64,000 bases of DNA from CAXBDP01 sp041689935 (GCA_041689935.1 JBDNFI010000037.1:5701-69700), one strand, 5' to 3'. Counted from the stretch's first letter, positions 44,191 to 52,508 are shown. Program-made: numbers and translations. The notes: generated by a model from the letters alone, not told the origin.

Positions 44191-45222
44191 ATGATTATTC
44201 AATTTACACCAGAAATAACAGCCGGACAGAAAGAGGAAATCCTCCAAAAGGTGGCCGATGTTAAATATAAATCTACGGTAGTGAAAACCCAAAAGGGGGA
44301 ATATCTAGTAGGAATGGGCAAAAAGGATTTTGATATCCGCTCTTTCGGTAACATGACTGGCATCAAGGATATCCACATGGTGTCTGACGATTTCCAGTTG
44401 GTGTCGAGGAAGTGGAAAATAAAGCCGACAGTGATTGAGCTAAATGGTTCTTTGTCTATAGGTGAGGGTAATTTTGCTGTGATGGCAGGGCCATGCTCTA
44501 TCGAAAATGAGTCACAGATTAGGCTGACGATTGAGCACTTGAAATCGCAAGGGGTGCGTATTATGCGTGGAGGTGTATTTAAGCCAAGAAGCTCTCCCTA
44601 TAGTTTCAGAGGTTTGGGTATCGACGGGCTAAAGCTGTGGTATCAGATTGCCAAGGAAAATGATATGCACATTATCACTGAGGTGATGCAAGTGAGCCAA
44701 ATCGAGGAAATGTACGATTACGTAGATATTTTCCAAGTGGGTGCGCGAAATACGCAGAATTACAATTTGCTAGATGAGCTAGGAAAAGTAGATAAGGCGG
44801 TGATGTTGAAAAGAGGAATTTCTGGTACGATTGACGAATTGCTTCATTCGGCTGAATACATCTTTTCTGGTGGCAATGAGAATTTGATTTTGTGTGAAAG
44901 AGGTATTCGTACCTACGAGCCAGCCAGTCGAAATACACTGGATTTGAATGCTATACCAATCTTGAAAGAAAAGACACATTTGCCAGTAGTGGTGGATCCT
45001 AGCCATGGCATTGGTATTCGAGAATATGTGGAGCCAATGGCTCTGGCGGCGATTATGGCTGGAGCAGATGGCATCATTTACGAAACGCACCAAAAGCCAG
45101 AAGAAGCCTTTAGCGATGGACAGCAAACTTTGGATTTTGCCGAATCTGCCAGACTAAATGAGCGGATGAGGAAGGTATTGGAGTTGAGGGATAGTTTGCG
45201 ATCGGGAATTTATAGATTTTAA
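44191..45222 (+). CDS. aroF: 3-deoxy-7-phosphoheptulonate (DAHP) synthase, type I-beta with ferredoxin-like regulatory domain
   Basis: First enzyme of the shikimate pathway, condensing phosphoenolpyruvate and erythrose 4-phosphate. Residues ~1-75 form a ferredoxin-like domain known in Thermotoga-type enzymes to bind aromatic amino acids; residues ~85-343 form the TIM barrel. Motifs: MAGPCSIENE with the metal-binding Cys, RGGVFKPRSSPYSF, LKRGISGTIDE, ERGIRTYE and VVDPSHGIGI. Cotranscription with trp genes means the attenuator would also control carbon entry into the aromatic pathway. The symbol follows common usage for this type. Confidence 0.92.
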   Translation: MIIQFTPEITAGQKEEILQKVADVKYKSTVVKTQKGEYLVGMGKKDFDIRSFGNMTGIKDIHMVSDDFQLVSRKWKIKPTVIELNGSLSIGEGNFAVMAGPCSIENESQIRLTIEHLKSQGVRIMRGGVFKPRSSPYSFRGLGIDGLKLWYQIAKENDMHIITEVMQVSQIEEMYDYVDIFQVGARNTQNYNLLDELGKVDKAVMLKRGISGTIDELLHSAEYIFSGGNENLILCERGIRTYEPASRNTLDLNAIPILKEKTHLPVVVDPSHGIGIREYVEPMALAAIMAGADGIIYETHQKPEEAFSDGQQTLDFAESARLNERMRKVLELRDSLRSGIYRF

Positions 45223-45261
45223 ACTCTTGAAATGGATTAGCCTTTCCGAAATTTTCTTATT

Positions 45262-45388
45262 GCCCACGGTTTGAGCCGTGGGCTACGTTTTGAAGGATTA
45301 CTATTTTGGTTTTGATGTCTCCGTTGTTGATTTGTACAAGGATTTTGCTAGCATGGATTGAGATATAAATTTTGAAAACACTCAATCC
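45262..45388. repeat. REP-like palindrome and a second inverted repeat downstream of aroF
   Basis: GCCCACGG (45262-45269), 6-base loop TTTGAG, CCGTGGGC (45276-45283): a perfect 8-bp GC-rich stem in an AT-rich region, without a T-tract. About 70 bases later GGATTGAG (45355-45362) pairs with CTCAATCC (45381-45388). The first palindrome has the look of dispersed REP elements associated with RAYT transposases. It could also end the trp-aroF transcript. Confidence 0.5.
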
Positions 45389-45415
45389 TTAGGATCGCAA
45401 CATTTTTGGTATTAA

Positions 45416-46390
45416 TCACAATTCAAAGACATCTCTAATCTTTCCAATGCGAAACCCTAGCTCAATCACCAATTTGCTCTCTTCACTTTCAGAGTTTATT
45501 ACTGGGTTTGTATGGTTGAAATGAATGAATATTATTTTACTTTTCTCCTCACTCGATAGCCCTTTGAATTTCTCAAGGCTTTCTATAATGAATGGGTGTG
45601 GGATTTGACTAATATCTCGGTCATTTAACTCCCTGCCGCTGTAAAATGTTGCGTCCAAAAATGCGTAGTCTACCTGCTGTATTTCATCAATGATGCTTTT
45701 GTTCCATTTTTCCCATTTATCTATATCTGGAATAAATAGTGCCGTTCTATTTGGCCCTTTGATTTTATAGCCAACGGTTTCGGAATATTCGTCTCGGTGA
45801 GGCACCAAAATAGGCGTAACTTCTAGTGATTCAGAAAGCTTAACCGCAGATTCATTTTTCATTTCATAAAGTTGCACATTATTTCTTGAGACCAACTGAG
45901 CCCATGGGCCATTAGTGGTCAGAAATTCCTTCATTTCTGGCATTACATACAATGGGATGTTATTGGCATCTATTGCTTCCTTTCCTAAGTACATCAACCC
46001 TGTATAGTGACCAATATGGGCGTGGGTTAGAAAAATGCCGTCTGCTGTTTCTTTATCACTTCCTATTTGATATCGAGTCAGCATTTTCATTTGTGCTGCA
46101 ATATCTGGAGTGGCTTCGAACAGATAGGTTTTGTTATGCTCTGTATCAATTAGCCCTAATGAAGTGACTTGTCTACTGTTATCAGGATTTTCAAATAGGT
46201 CGATACAGCAGTCTTTGGTACAACCAATTTGTGGCGATCCTGCGTCTTGGATAGTGCCGAGAATGACGATAGAAGTATTTTCTATGATCGCTTCTGGGTG
46301 AACAGGTTCTTTAAAAGCTTCTTCTGAAGTTTTTTTTTCAGAACAAGAAAGAATGAAAAATACGAAAATGTAGATGCTGTATTTATTCAT
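45416..46390 (-). CDS. MBL-fold metallohydrolase-like lipoprotein, PqqB/PhnP-related
   Basis: Metallo-beta-lactamase-fold protein with a lipoprotein signal peptide. From the ATG at 46390 it begins MNKYSIYIFVFFILSCSEKK, placing lipobox Cys16 after a hydrophobic core; a longer frame from 46423 would spoil this. The mature N-terminus VILGTIQDAGSPQIGC, with CTKDCC, resembles PqqB. The HxHxDH metal motif appears as THAHIGH (His123, His125, His128): the Asp that would bind the second metal is Gly127. Later metal-binding His and Asp candidates lie in LVPHRDEY, LFIPDIDKW and IFIHFNHTNP. Substrate unknown. It stands alone on the minus strand. Confidence 0.8.
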   Translation of the reverse strand: MNKYSIYIFVFFILSCSEKKTSEEAFKEPVHPEAIIENTSIVILGTIQDAGSPQIGCTKDCCIDLFENPDNSRQVTSLGLIDTEHNKTYLFEATPDIAAQMKMLTRYQIGSDKETADGIFLTHAHIGHYTGLMYLGKEAIDANNIPLYVMPEMKEFLTTNGPWAQLVSRNNVQLYEMKNESAVKLSESLEVTPILVPHRDEYSETVGYKIKGPNRTALFIPDIDKWEKWNKSIIDEIQQVDYAFLDATFYSGRELNDRDISQIPHPFIIESLEKFKGLSSEEKSKIIFIHFNHTNPVINSESEESKLVIELGFRIGKIRDVFEL

Positions 46391-46423
46391 TTGGGTTCTT
46401 ATTAGTACCAGTTTAATTCTCAC

Positions 46424-46953
46424 TAAACCTAAGCCTTTTTAGATTTATATTCAATGGGTTTTTATAAATCTTGTATTCCTTTCATGATTGTGATTTCTTC
46501 ATTCCCTAAAAGCGCAAGACTTATTTACCCTTTAATTGCTGATCAAATTTCATTAGAGTTTTGCTGATTACCTTAATTTTTTTGGCATCCGTATAATTTG
46601 GGTTTATTAAGTAATTAAATTCTTGTTGCACAATACTGCTTGGGACTTTCAATATTGCGGCCTCATTCTGAAAAATAAAATCATCTCCGATAGTTTGGGT
46701 AGTAAGTGTTGGAGGCTTTGCGTTCCAATTATATCGCCCAAATTCTTTAAATATTTCTGATTCTTGCTACCTTTCTAACACTCTTTTTGGTGTTAAATGG
46801 ATTCGTACTTGACTCAATAGACTTCGTTATATAGCGGTTTGGTTGTGAATACGCAATAAATAGATTGGTCGGCCAAGTTCAATGTCTTGTGACTTTTCTA
46901 TTGTGGAGAATTAATTTCAATTCTCAATTTCTCCCACAACTTCACGTTAAATA
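46424..46953. other. Intergenic region with a decayed toxin gene
   Basis: Holds the RES-domain remnant at 46521-46766. The part from about 46770 to 46953 has a small inverted repeat (TAACAC...GTGTTA near 46787-46805) but no gene or antitoxin that can be recognised. The part next to the MBL gene shows nothing but AT-rich leader. Confidence 0.5.
46521..46766 (-). pseudogene. C-terminal remnant of a RES-domain toxin
   Basis: On the minus strand an 81-codon open stretch without a usable start ends at TAA 46521-46523. It reads ...EFGRYNWNAKPPTLTTQ, IGDDFIFQNEAAILKVPSS, IVQQEFNYLINPNYTDAKKI, then KVISKTLMKFDQQLKGK. The order IGDxF-(x)-LKVPSSIVxxEFNYLINPxxxDxxKI is the C-terminal half of RES proteins, NAD-degrading toxins of RES-Xre systems. 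The N-terminal half with the catalytic Arg is missing: a stop (reverse of 46767-46769) precedes the fragment. No Xre-type antitoxin is beside it. Identification is from memory of the family pattern. Confidence 0.7.
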
Positions 46954-47343
46954 CTACTTCTCCGAATGCAACCCCACTGAGTTTCCCTCTGTATCCATTA
47001 CTATTGAGCAAAATCCATGTTCACCTAGGGACATTTTAGGTTGGAGTACTTTTCCTCCCGCTTTTTCTACTCGACTCTCTTCAGCAGAGCAATCTTCGCA
47101 GGCAAAATACACTAAAGTACCGCCCGCACCTGGAGACATATCGTCCATTTTCACTAGGGCTCCACTTATATTGATCCCACCTTCTGCCGATGGGAAACTT
47201 AGCATTTGCAAATCGCCCATATCTTCCATAGGCATTTCTACAAGTTTGATCTTTAATACCGTTTCATAAAATTTCTGAGCTCTGCTCATTTCATCTACAT
47301 AGATTTCTACCCATGTGAAAGGGTTTTTCGAATGTGTTTCCAT
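46954..47343 (-). CDS. VOC-family protein
   Basis: 129-residue glyoxalase-fold protein: FTWVEIYVDEMSRAQKFYETVL at the start (two halves of module one), VYFACEDCSAEESRVEKAGG in the middle and SIVMDTEGNSVGLHSEK at the end. The GWxEIYVxDMxRAxxFYE pattern is typical of predicted VOC enzymes of unknown substrate. It is the second of three VOC genes in the window (others at 13130 and 51618); they are not close paralogues. The neighbouring stretch at 47344-47553 shows nothing besides one CCTCCCGC octamer at 47422-47429. Confidence 0.83.
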   Translation of the reverse strand: METHSKNPFTWVEIYVDEMSRAQKFYETVLKIKLVEMPMEDMGDLQMLSFPSAEGGINISGALVKMDDMSPGAGGTLVYFACEDCSAEESRVEKAGGKVLQPKMSLGEHGFCSIVMDTEGNSVGLHSEK

Positions 47344-47553
47344 GGTGGTTTTGTTTAAGTGGATTATGAATATTATTGACTGTTTCGGACGGGAATTGAT
47401 CGTTTATTGCTTTCCTTTTTACCTCCCGCTTTTTCACCTCGAAAACTATCTATTCTAGCCTTTTATTATTCCAAAGTGTTATTTTATAGAAATGTAGAGA
47501 GCCAGTTTAAACCTAGTAAATTATTTTTGAATGTGCAATAGTGGAATCTTAGC

Positions 47554-47841
47554 CTATTTCAATAGTATCAATTGAGATTTCTCGGTAGCCATTAGCCAAT
47601 GCTTTACATTAGGTTCGATATGGATATAGTCTCCAGGTTCTAAATCAACCTCTTTCTTCCTCTCATCTTCATAAGTGACCAAACCAATAATGCAGATAAG
47701 CAGCGCGGGAGTTTCTGTAAGGTGCTCTTTAAGTTTAGCTCCATTTTGCAATTGAATGGAAGTAGAGGAGCCTATTTCGCCAGCAAATAATTTTTGAGCG
47801 GAGACTTCTTTTTCAGTTGGATGTAATTGGTCAAGATTCAT
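47554..47841 (-). CDS. Small cupin-domain protein
   Basis: 95 residues with a single minimal cupin barrel: LQNGAKLKEHLTETPALLICIIGLV, then YEDERKKEVDLEPGDYIHIEPNVKHWL. The second motif (PGDxxxIxPxxxH) is recognisable; the first, normally G(X)5HXH, is reduced to KLKEHLTE, so metal binding is uncertain. Such proteins can bind small ligands or act in stress responses; no function is suggested. It is flanked by VOC and methyltransferase genes on the same strand with gaps over 100 bases, so it is probably its own unit. Confidence 0.72.
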   Translation of the reverse strand: MNLDQLHPTEKEVSAQKLFAGEIGSSTSIQLQNGAKLKEHLTETPALLICIIGLVTYEDERKKEVDLEPGDYIHIEPNVKHWLMATEKSQLILLK

Positions 47842-47954
47842 AAAAGTGTTGGTTTTAAATAGCGAGTGATTTCATTACCATACATAATGAACTCCTTTTC
47901 TTTACCTTATTAATGCTTCTATATCTCGTAAAATCTACTCTTTGACTTTAGTTT

Positions 47955-48707
47955 TTAGCGTCCATCCTCATCCAAAACTGTTGTCTTCTTCTTTAAATAT
48001 TTAAGAATTAGATACATCACGCCCGTAAGAAGGCAGGCAGAAAGTAGAAAGTAACTGATTTGATGATTTTTATCCATCAAAGCGCATGCAAGATCAAAAA
48101 CGGTAAAGAGTAGGAAAATACCCGCTAATACATTTTTCTCTTTTTTAAACACTTTTTTCCAGCTGAATGACAAAGTTGATTGCTTGAACAACGAAAGGTT
48201 TGGAAAAAAAGCCGGAGTTATCGAAGCCCATTCTTGGTACCTTGCCTCGAACTTTCTGCGCAAAAATTGTTCTTCAGCAAACATTATTCTCTCATAATAT
48301 ACCCAATAGAACAAGCAAAAGGCAATAACAAACCAAAAGTGGCCAGTTAGAATCGCTGGCCCAAGCCAAATGAAAAAATTACCTAAATATAAAGGATGCC
48401 TTACCACGGAATAAATCCCAGTTGTATTCAGCTCGTCAGCTACCTGCTCTTTCACATTTCTTCCTGAAGTGTTTTTGGGAGTATTTCCCACAGCATATAC
48501 GCGAATTGCCAAGCCTCCCAAACTGATTGCAAGGCAGAACATTCCAAATAAGAATTCATATTCTGCATTCTGTAGAAAGTAAATTTCAGGATAGTATTGT
48601 GATCGGAGATAGATTAAGGCTCCAATCGCCAAAATCACCATAGGAAGAACCCCTCGGTACCTGAATAGCCAAATTCCTTGCTTCTCGAATTCTTCTTGTA
48701 AAGCCAT
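47955..48707 (-). CDS. ICMT/PEMT-type membrane methyltransferase
   Basis: 250-residue integral membrane protein with about five to seven helices and the isoprenylcysteine/phospholipid methyltransferase signature GIYSVVRHPLYLGNFFIWLGPAI, followed by the C-terminal MFAEEQFLRRKFEARYQEWAS. In this fold the RHP and EE motifs bind S-adenosylmethionine. Bacterial members methylate lipids, quinones or other membrane-soluble substrates; one known case acts on lipid A phosphate. The last ~70 residues add two helices and a charged tail (KYLKKKTTVLDEDGR). The substrate cannot be inferred from neighbours. A possible promoter with a leader hairpin lies upstream (48749-48892). Confidence 0.8.
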   Translation of the reverse strand: MALQEEFEKQGIWLFRYRGVLPMVILAIGALIYLRSQYYPEIYFLQNAEYEFLFGMFCLAISLGGLAIRVYAVGNTPKNTSGRNVKEQVADELNTTGIYSVVRHPLYLGNFFIWLGPAILTGHFWFVIAFCLFYWVYYERIMFAEEQFLRRKFEARYQEWASITPAFFPNLSLFKQSTLSFSWKKVFKKEKNVLAGIFLLFTVFDLACALMDKNHQISYFLLSACLLTGVMYLILKYLKKKTTVLDEDGR

Positions 48708-48748
48708 AAATCTCTAAAATTGTAGTTTTTATTCGGTTGTAAATCAAA

Positions 48749-48770
48749 TTTTTAGACGATTATCTAAAAA
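48749..48770 (-). terminator. Hairpin in the leader upstream of the ICMT-like gene
   Basis: TTTTTAGA (48749-48756) and TCTAAAAA (48763-48770) form an 8-bp stem around CGATTA, followed on the minus strand by TTTGATTT. It lies between a -7-like element (48885-48892) and the ICMT-like ATG, so it is a leader hairpin or the end of a ~130-base RNA. The rest of 48708-49074 shows no gene. Confidence 0.4.
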
Positions 48771-48884
48771 TTAACCCTTTTTCAGCGTATGCAGATACTT
48801 GTTTATAAGTTTAAGTAAAGTCTAAATTTTGATCAAGATATTTTGCCCTTATTATCCATTAGTTACTTTTTTGGGCGGTGGCTG

Positions 48885-48892
48885 CAAATATA
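48885..48892 (-). promoter_or_regulatory. Possible -7 promoter element
   Basis: Reverse complement TATATTTG matches TAnnTTTG. No well-spaced -33 TTTG is seen. It would drive minus-strand transcription toward 48707, with a start near 48878. Confidence 0.35.
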
Positions 48893-49074
48893 AAACTAAA
48901 AAAACGAATAAGCTTAAATAGATTTGACTCCAGGATAATATTAATCAATATCGATTTCGTTGTTAGTTAGCGAAATAAAAACTATGTACTTAATTTTAAA
49001 ACCGTTATATAGGCTGATAATGAATAGCGGGACTTTATTTGATTATTTTGCTAAAATAGGCTCCTTTGTGAAGC

Positions 49075-49108
49075 AAAAATGGCTTTCCCACACGGGAAAG
49101 CCATTTTT
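49075..49108. terminator. Strong hairpin terminator after typA
   Basis: AAAAATGGCTTTCCC (49075-49089), loop ACAC, GGGAAAGCCATTTTT (49094-49108): a perfect 15-bp stem with A/T ends. It lies about 30 bases beyond the typA stop on the minus strand and is symmetrical enough to work in both directions. Confidence 0.88.
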
Positions 49109-49136
49109 ATATTATCAGTTTTTTAGCGTTATTCTA

Positions 49137-50948
49137 TTAATAATCAGCTAGTTTCTTTTCATTTCTATCTCTAGCACTATGATCTAGAATCACTTTTCTC
49201 ATCCGGATACTTTGAGGAGTAATCTCCGCGTATTCATCCTTTTGAATGTATTCGAGTGTTTCTTCCAAGCTAAATTTCTTTGCAGGCGCAATTTTTACCG
49301 CATCGTCTGTACCAGAAGCTCTTACGTTGGAAAGTTTCTTACCTTTTTGCACATTCACTACCAAGTCATTTTGGCGACTGTGTTCTCCAATTACCTGCCC
49401 TGAATATAGCTCCTCACCTGGATTTATAAAGAACATTCCACGATCTTGTAATTTGTCAATAGCGTAAGCTGTACATGGGCCGGCATCAACAGAAATGATT
49501 GAACCGCTGATTCTTTCAGGAATACTTCCTTTGAATGGCTCATAACCCATAAATCTATGTGTCATTACAGCTTCACCTTGCGTAGCAGTGAGGGCTAGAT
49601 TTCTCAGGCCAATCAATCCGCGAGCGGGTATTTTGAATTCTAAATGTTGCAAATCACCTTTTGGCTCCATTATAGTCAATTCACCCTTTCTTTGAGTGGC
49701 CAATTCTATGATTTTACCTGCACTTTCCTCTGGAACATCTACTGCTAAATTTTCGATCGGTTCGCATTTCACTCCATCAATTTCTTTATAAAGAACTTGT
49801 GGCTGACCTACTTGGATTTCGTAACCCTCGCGGCGCATCGTTTCGATTAGGATAGACAAATGGAGAATGCCTCTACCAAATACTAAGAATTTCTCTTCAG
49901 AATCAGTCGTTTCTACTCTTAAAGCTAGATTTTTCTCAATTTCCTTCATCAATCTATCGCGCAAATGGCGGGAGGTAACATATTTACCTTCCTTCCCAAA
50001 AAATGGCGAGTTGTTGATGGTGAAAAGCATACTCATTGTAGGCTCGTCGATGGAAATTCTTGGTAAAGCCTCAGGCTGTTCTGCATCGGTAAGTGTGTCA
50101 CCAATTTCGAAACCTTCGATACCCACTACTGCGCAAATGTCACCCGCAAAAGCCTCTTGAACGCGAAGTTTGCCTAAGCCTTCGAAGAGGTGAACCTCTT
50201 TCACTTTTACTTTCTTGAAAGAGCCGTCTTTTTTCGAAAGCAACATATTTGTGCCTTCCTTAATACTGCCTCTATATACTCTTCCTACAGCAATTCTTCC
50301 TGTGAAAGAAGAGAAATCAAGTGAAGTAATCTGCATTTGAGCAGGTCCTTGATGAACAGGTGCTTCTGGAATATTTTCCAAAATCGAATCCATCAATGGG
50401 AAGATGTTATCAGTCTTTTCTTTCCAATCCGTATTCATCCAACCCATCTTAGATGATCCATAAATTGTCACGAAATCTAACTGGTCTTCCGTAGCACCGA
50501 TGTTGAACATTAAGTCAAATACCTGTTCATACACCTCGTCAGGACGACAGTTTTCTTTATCTACTTTGTTTACAACCACAATAGGTTTCAAACCTAGGGC
50601 CAACGCTTTGCTCAAAACAAATCTTGTTTGAGGCATTGGGCCTTCGAATGCATCTACTAAAAGTAATACGCCGTCGGCCATTTTCAGTACGCGTTCTACT
50701 TCACCGCCAAAGTCACTGTGACCTGGAGTATCGATGATGTTTATTTTAACGCCCTTATAATTAACGGATACGTTTTTAGAAAGAATGGTAATTCCTCTTT
50801 CTCTCTCAAGCTCATTATTGTCTAATATTAGCTCTCCTGTTTCTTGATTTTCGCGAAACACTTGGCAAGCATGAATAATTTTGTCAACAAGCGTGGTCTT
50901 ACCATGATCGACGTGGGCGATGATAGCGATATTTCTGATTTTCTGCAT
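49137..50948 (-). CDS. typA: Translational GTPase TypA/BipA
   Basis: Ribosome-associated GTPase of the EF-G family, used in ribosome assembly and stress growth. G1 AHVDHGKTTLVD, G2-region RERGITILSKN, G3 DTPGHSDFGGE, G4 NKVDKE and G5 follow in order; then EF-G-like domains and the BipA-specific C-terminal domain (YEPFKGSIPERISGSIIS, GEHSRQNDLVVNVQKGKKL). The consensus promoter at 50968-51002 lies inside a longer reading frame, so starts upstream of it are excluded; ATG 50948 (MQKIRNIAIIAHVDHG) or 50957 remain. 603 residues from the chosen start, normal for the family. Confidence 0.95.
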   Translation of the reverse strand: MQKIRNIAIIAHVDHGKTTLVDKIIHACQVFRENQETGELILDNNELERERGITILSKNVSVNYKGVKINIIDTPGHSDFGGEVERVLKMADGVLLLVDAFEGPMPQTRFVLSKALALGLKPIVVVNKVDKENCRPDEVYEQVFDLMFNIGATEDQLDFVTIYGSSKMGWMNTDWKEKTDNIFPLMDSILENIPEAPVHQGPAQMQITSLDFSSFTGRIAVGRVYRGSIKEGTNMLLSKKDGSFKKVKVKEVHLFEGLGKLRVQEAFAGDICAVVGIEGFEIGDTLTDAEQPEALPRISIDEPTMSMLFTINNSPFFGKEGKYVTSRHLRDRLMKEIEKNLALRVETTDSEEKFLVFGRGILHLSILIETMRREGYEIQVGQPQVLYKEIDGVKCEPIENLAVDVPEESAGKIIELATQRKGELTIMEPKGDLQHLEFKIPARGLIGLRNLALTATQGEAVMTHRFMGYEPFKGSIPERISGSIISVDAGPCTAYAIDKLQDRGMFFINPGEELYSGQVIGEHSRQNDLVVNVQKGKKLSNVRASGTDDAVKIAPAKKFSLEETLEYIQKDEYAEITPQSIRMRKVILDHSARDRNEKKLADY

Positions 50949-50967
50949 TATACTCATTTTCAGGGCG

Positions 50968-51002
50968 CAAAGGTACAAATAAGTAATGATTTATATATCA
51001 AA
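50968..51002 (-). promoter_or_regulatory. Bacteroidota-type promoter for typA
   Basis: On the minus strand, TTTG (reverse of 50999-51002), a 23-base spacer and TACCTTTG (reverse of 50968-50975). The -7 element ends 10 bases before ATG 50957 and 19 before ATG 50948, implying a leader of roughly a dozen bases or fewer. Confidence 0.65.
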
Positions 51003-51106
51003 TATCAAAAGTAAAATAATCTAATCCTCCCGCTACTTTCCGCTGATATAATTAAACTTGATTGATATTTAAGAATTTTTGTATACTGAAATCTTATTTA
51101 CAGCAA

Positions 51107-51481
51107 ATGAAATTTTTTAAAAGACATATTATACCAAAGAAATCTTTTTTTAAGCGAATTTTTAGCTTGCCAGATAAAAAACAGTTTTTACCAGATCTAA
51201 GTAATCTATTGGCTTCATTGGATTTGGCGCAAGTTAGGATGGAAGATGTAAATGAGTTGTATCGAAAATATAAAATTGATTCAGTCAAGGATTTTATAGA
51301 AGAAAGAACACAGCTTTACTTTGTATACGTAAGCTACTGTATCAGTATCGATTACAAAAGTGATATGCTGAAATTCGATAGTAAAAAACTACAAGAAATA
51401 TTGAAGATTGATATGTTGCATAAAAATAACTTTTTGGTCGACTCTAGGGTTCATCTCACGAGTGGAAATCAATCTAGCTGA
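51107..51481 (+). CDS. Hypothetical protein, basic N-terminus
   Basis: Not recognised. From ATG 51107 it encodes 124 residues: a basic start (MKFFKRHIIPKKSFFKRIF), then a mainly helical, mixed-charge body (LLASLDLAQVRMEDVNELYR, KYKIDSVKDFIEERTQLY). It ends in a polar tail, SGNQSS. No signal peptide or membrane segment. A longer frame from 51062 adds residues that look untranslated. It diverges from typA across ~150 bases that include the typA promoter and one CCTCCCGC octamer (51026). Codon use looks ordinary, so it is probably a real gene. Confidence 0.55.
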   Translation: MKFFKRHIIPKKSFFKRIFSLPDKKQFLPDLSNLLASLDLAQVRMEDVNELYRKYKIDSVKDFIEERTQLYFVYVSYCISIDYKSDMLKFDSKKLQEILKIDMLHKNNFLVDSRVHLTSGNQSS

Positions 51482-51617
51482 TGGGTTTATGGTTGTTATT
51501 AATACTTCAAATCCTATTTAGCGAGTTACGGAATTCCTAAAATTTCATCAATGCTTTTTTTAAATTCAACAAAAAATTTCTCCGACATTATTTAGTCAAT
51601 TTCATCCCGCATCTTTT

Positions 51618-52016
51618 ATGTATCAAATACAATCGCTTACGCCAAATTTAATGGTGAATGATGTTTCATATACGCTCAAATTCTATTTGAATCACTTAGG
51701 GTTTGAACTTGTGCGCACAGTGCCCGAGCAGGCTCCGTTCACTTGGGCGATGGTGCGAAAGGAAAATGTAGAATTGATGTTTCAAACAAGGGAAAGTTTG
51801 ATTGAAGATTTGCCTGCTTTCGAAACCATCCGTCCAGGAGCATCGCTCACGCTATTTATAAAAGTAAATGGCATAGAAGGTATCTACGAAAAACTCAAAG
51901 ACCACGTTGAAGTGGTTTCGAACCTTAAAGAAACCTCCTACGCCATGAAGGAATTTACTTTTAGAGATTGCAACGGTTATATAATATCGTTTGCAGAACC
52001 TTTAAACAAAGATTAG
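51618..52016 (+). CDS. VOC-family protein (bleomycin-resistance-like)
   Basis: 132 residues: LTPNLMVNDVSYTLKFYLNHLGFELV at the N-terminus and FTFRDCNGYIISFAEPL at the C-terminus give the two VOC modules. ASLTLFIKVNGIEGIYEKLK is the second-module start. It resembles glyoxalase/bleomycin-resistance-type binding proteins; no substrate can be named. Its stop codon overlaps by 3 bases the stop of the convergent small membrane protein gene. Confidence 0.82.
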   Translation: MYQIQSLTPNLMVNDVSYTLKFYLNHLGFELVRTVPEQAPFTWAMVRKENVELMFQTRESLIEDLPAFETIRPGASLTLFIKVNGIEGIYEKLKDHVEVVSNLKETSYAMKEFTFRDCNGYIISFAEPLNKD

Positions 52017-52228
52017 CTTTTCTTATTTCCTACTACCAACACAAGTACATCTGCTACTGCCAAGATTACACCTGCGTATGTCGGCCAGTTTAAGGTTTTT
52101 TTCTGATCTGCAGAAATTTCTAATGAGCCTAAGTCTACCACAGTTTCCTCTGAGGTATAGTTAATGCCATTAAATAGGAGCGCAAAAGCTCCCAAAACGA
52201 TTAAAATAATTCCTATTGCTTTTTTTAT
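52013..52228 (-). CDS. Small two-helix membrane protein (DUF3185-like) without an ATG start
   Basis: About 71 residues if read from 52228: IKKAIGIILIVLGAFALLFNG, a polar middle SYTSEETVVDLGSLEISADQ (IN precedes it), then PTYAGVILAVADVLVLVVGNKKS. Two membrane helices flank a short loop, as in DUF3185-type proteins, which normally start MKK-(hydrophobic). Here the codon in the Met position is ATA (reverse of 52226-52228) and no ATG, GTG or TTG lies between it and the upstream stop at 52244-52246. A TTG at 52193-52195 would cut the first helix in half. It is thus a rare-start gene, a recently damaged gene, or a sequence error. Confidence 0.55.
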   Translation of the reverse strand: MKKAIGIILIVLGAFALLFNGINYTSEETVVDLGSLEISADQKKTLNWPTYAGVILAVADVLVLVVGNKKS

Positions 52229-52508
52229 GGTATGGATATTTGGTTAACAAATGATGGATGTAATTTTTAAGGTTTTGGGTTCAATGCATGCAATCATAAT
52301 GTTTTTCTAAAATTTTATATTTACTCGTTCAAAACAGTTAAATTAAATTTGGTATCCAATACTAGAGAAATATAGTAAAAAAAATGATTTTAATAAATAA
52401 CCAAGAATCAATCAAATTCAATAAGTTTGATTGAAAGCAAGGTTTGAGATCAGGGAAAGGAAGGTTTACATAATCTATTCATCGAAAAGTATTAACTATT
52501 GATTTTAA

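Noticed and set aside
50949..50978. Upstream start for typA at 50978
   Set aside because: The consensus -7 promoter element (50968-50975) lies inside that extension, so it cannot be translated from this promoter.
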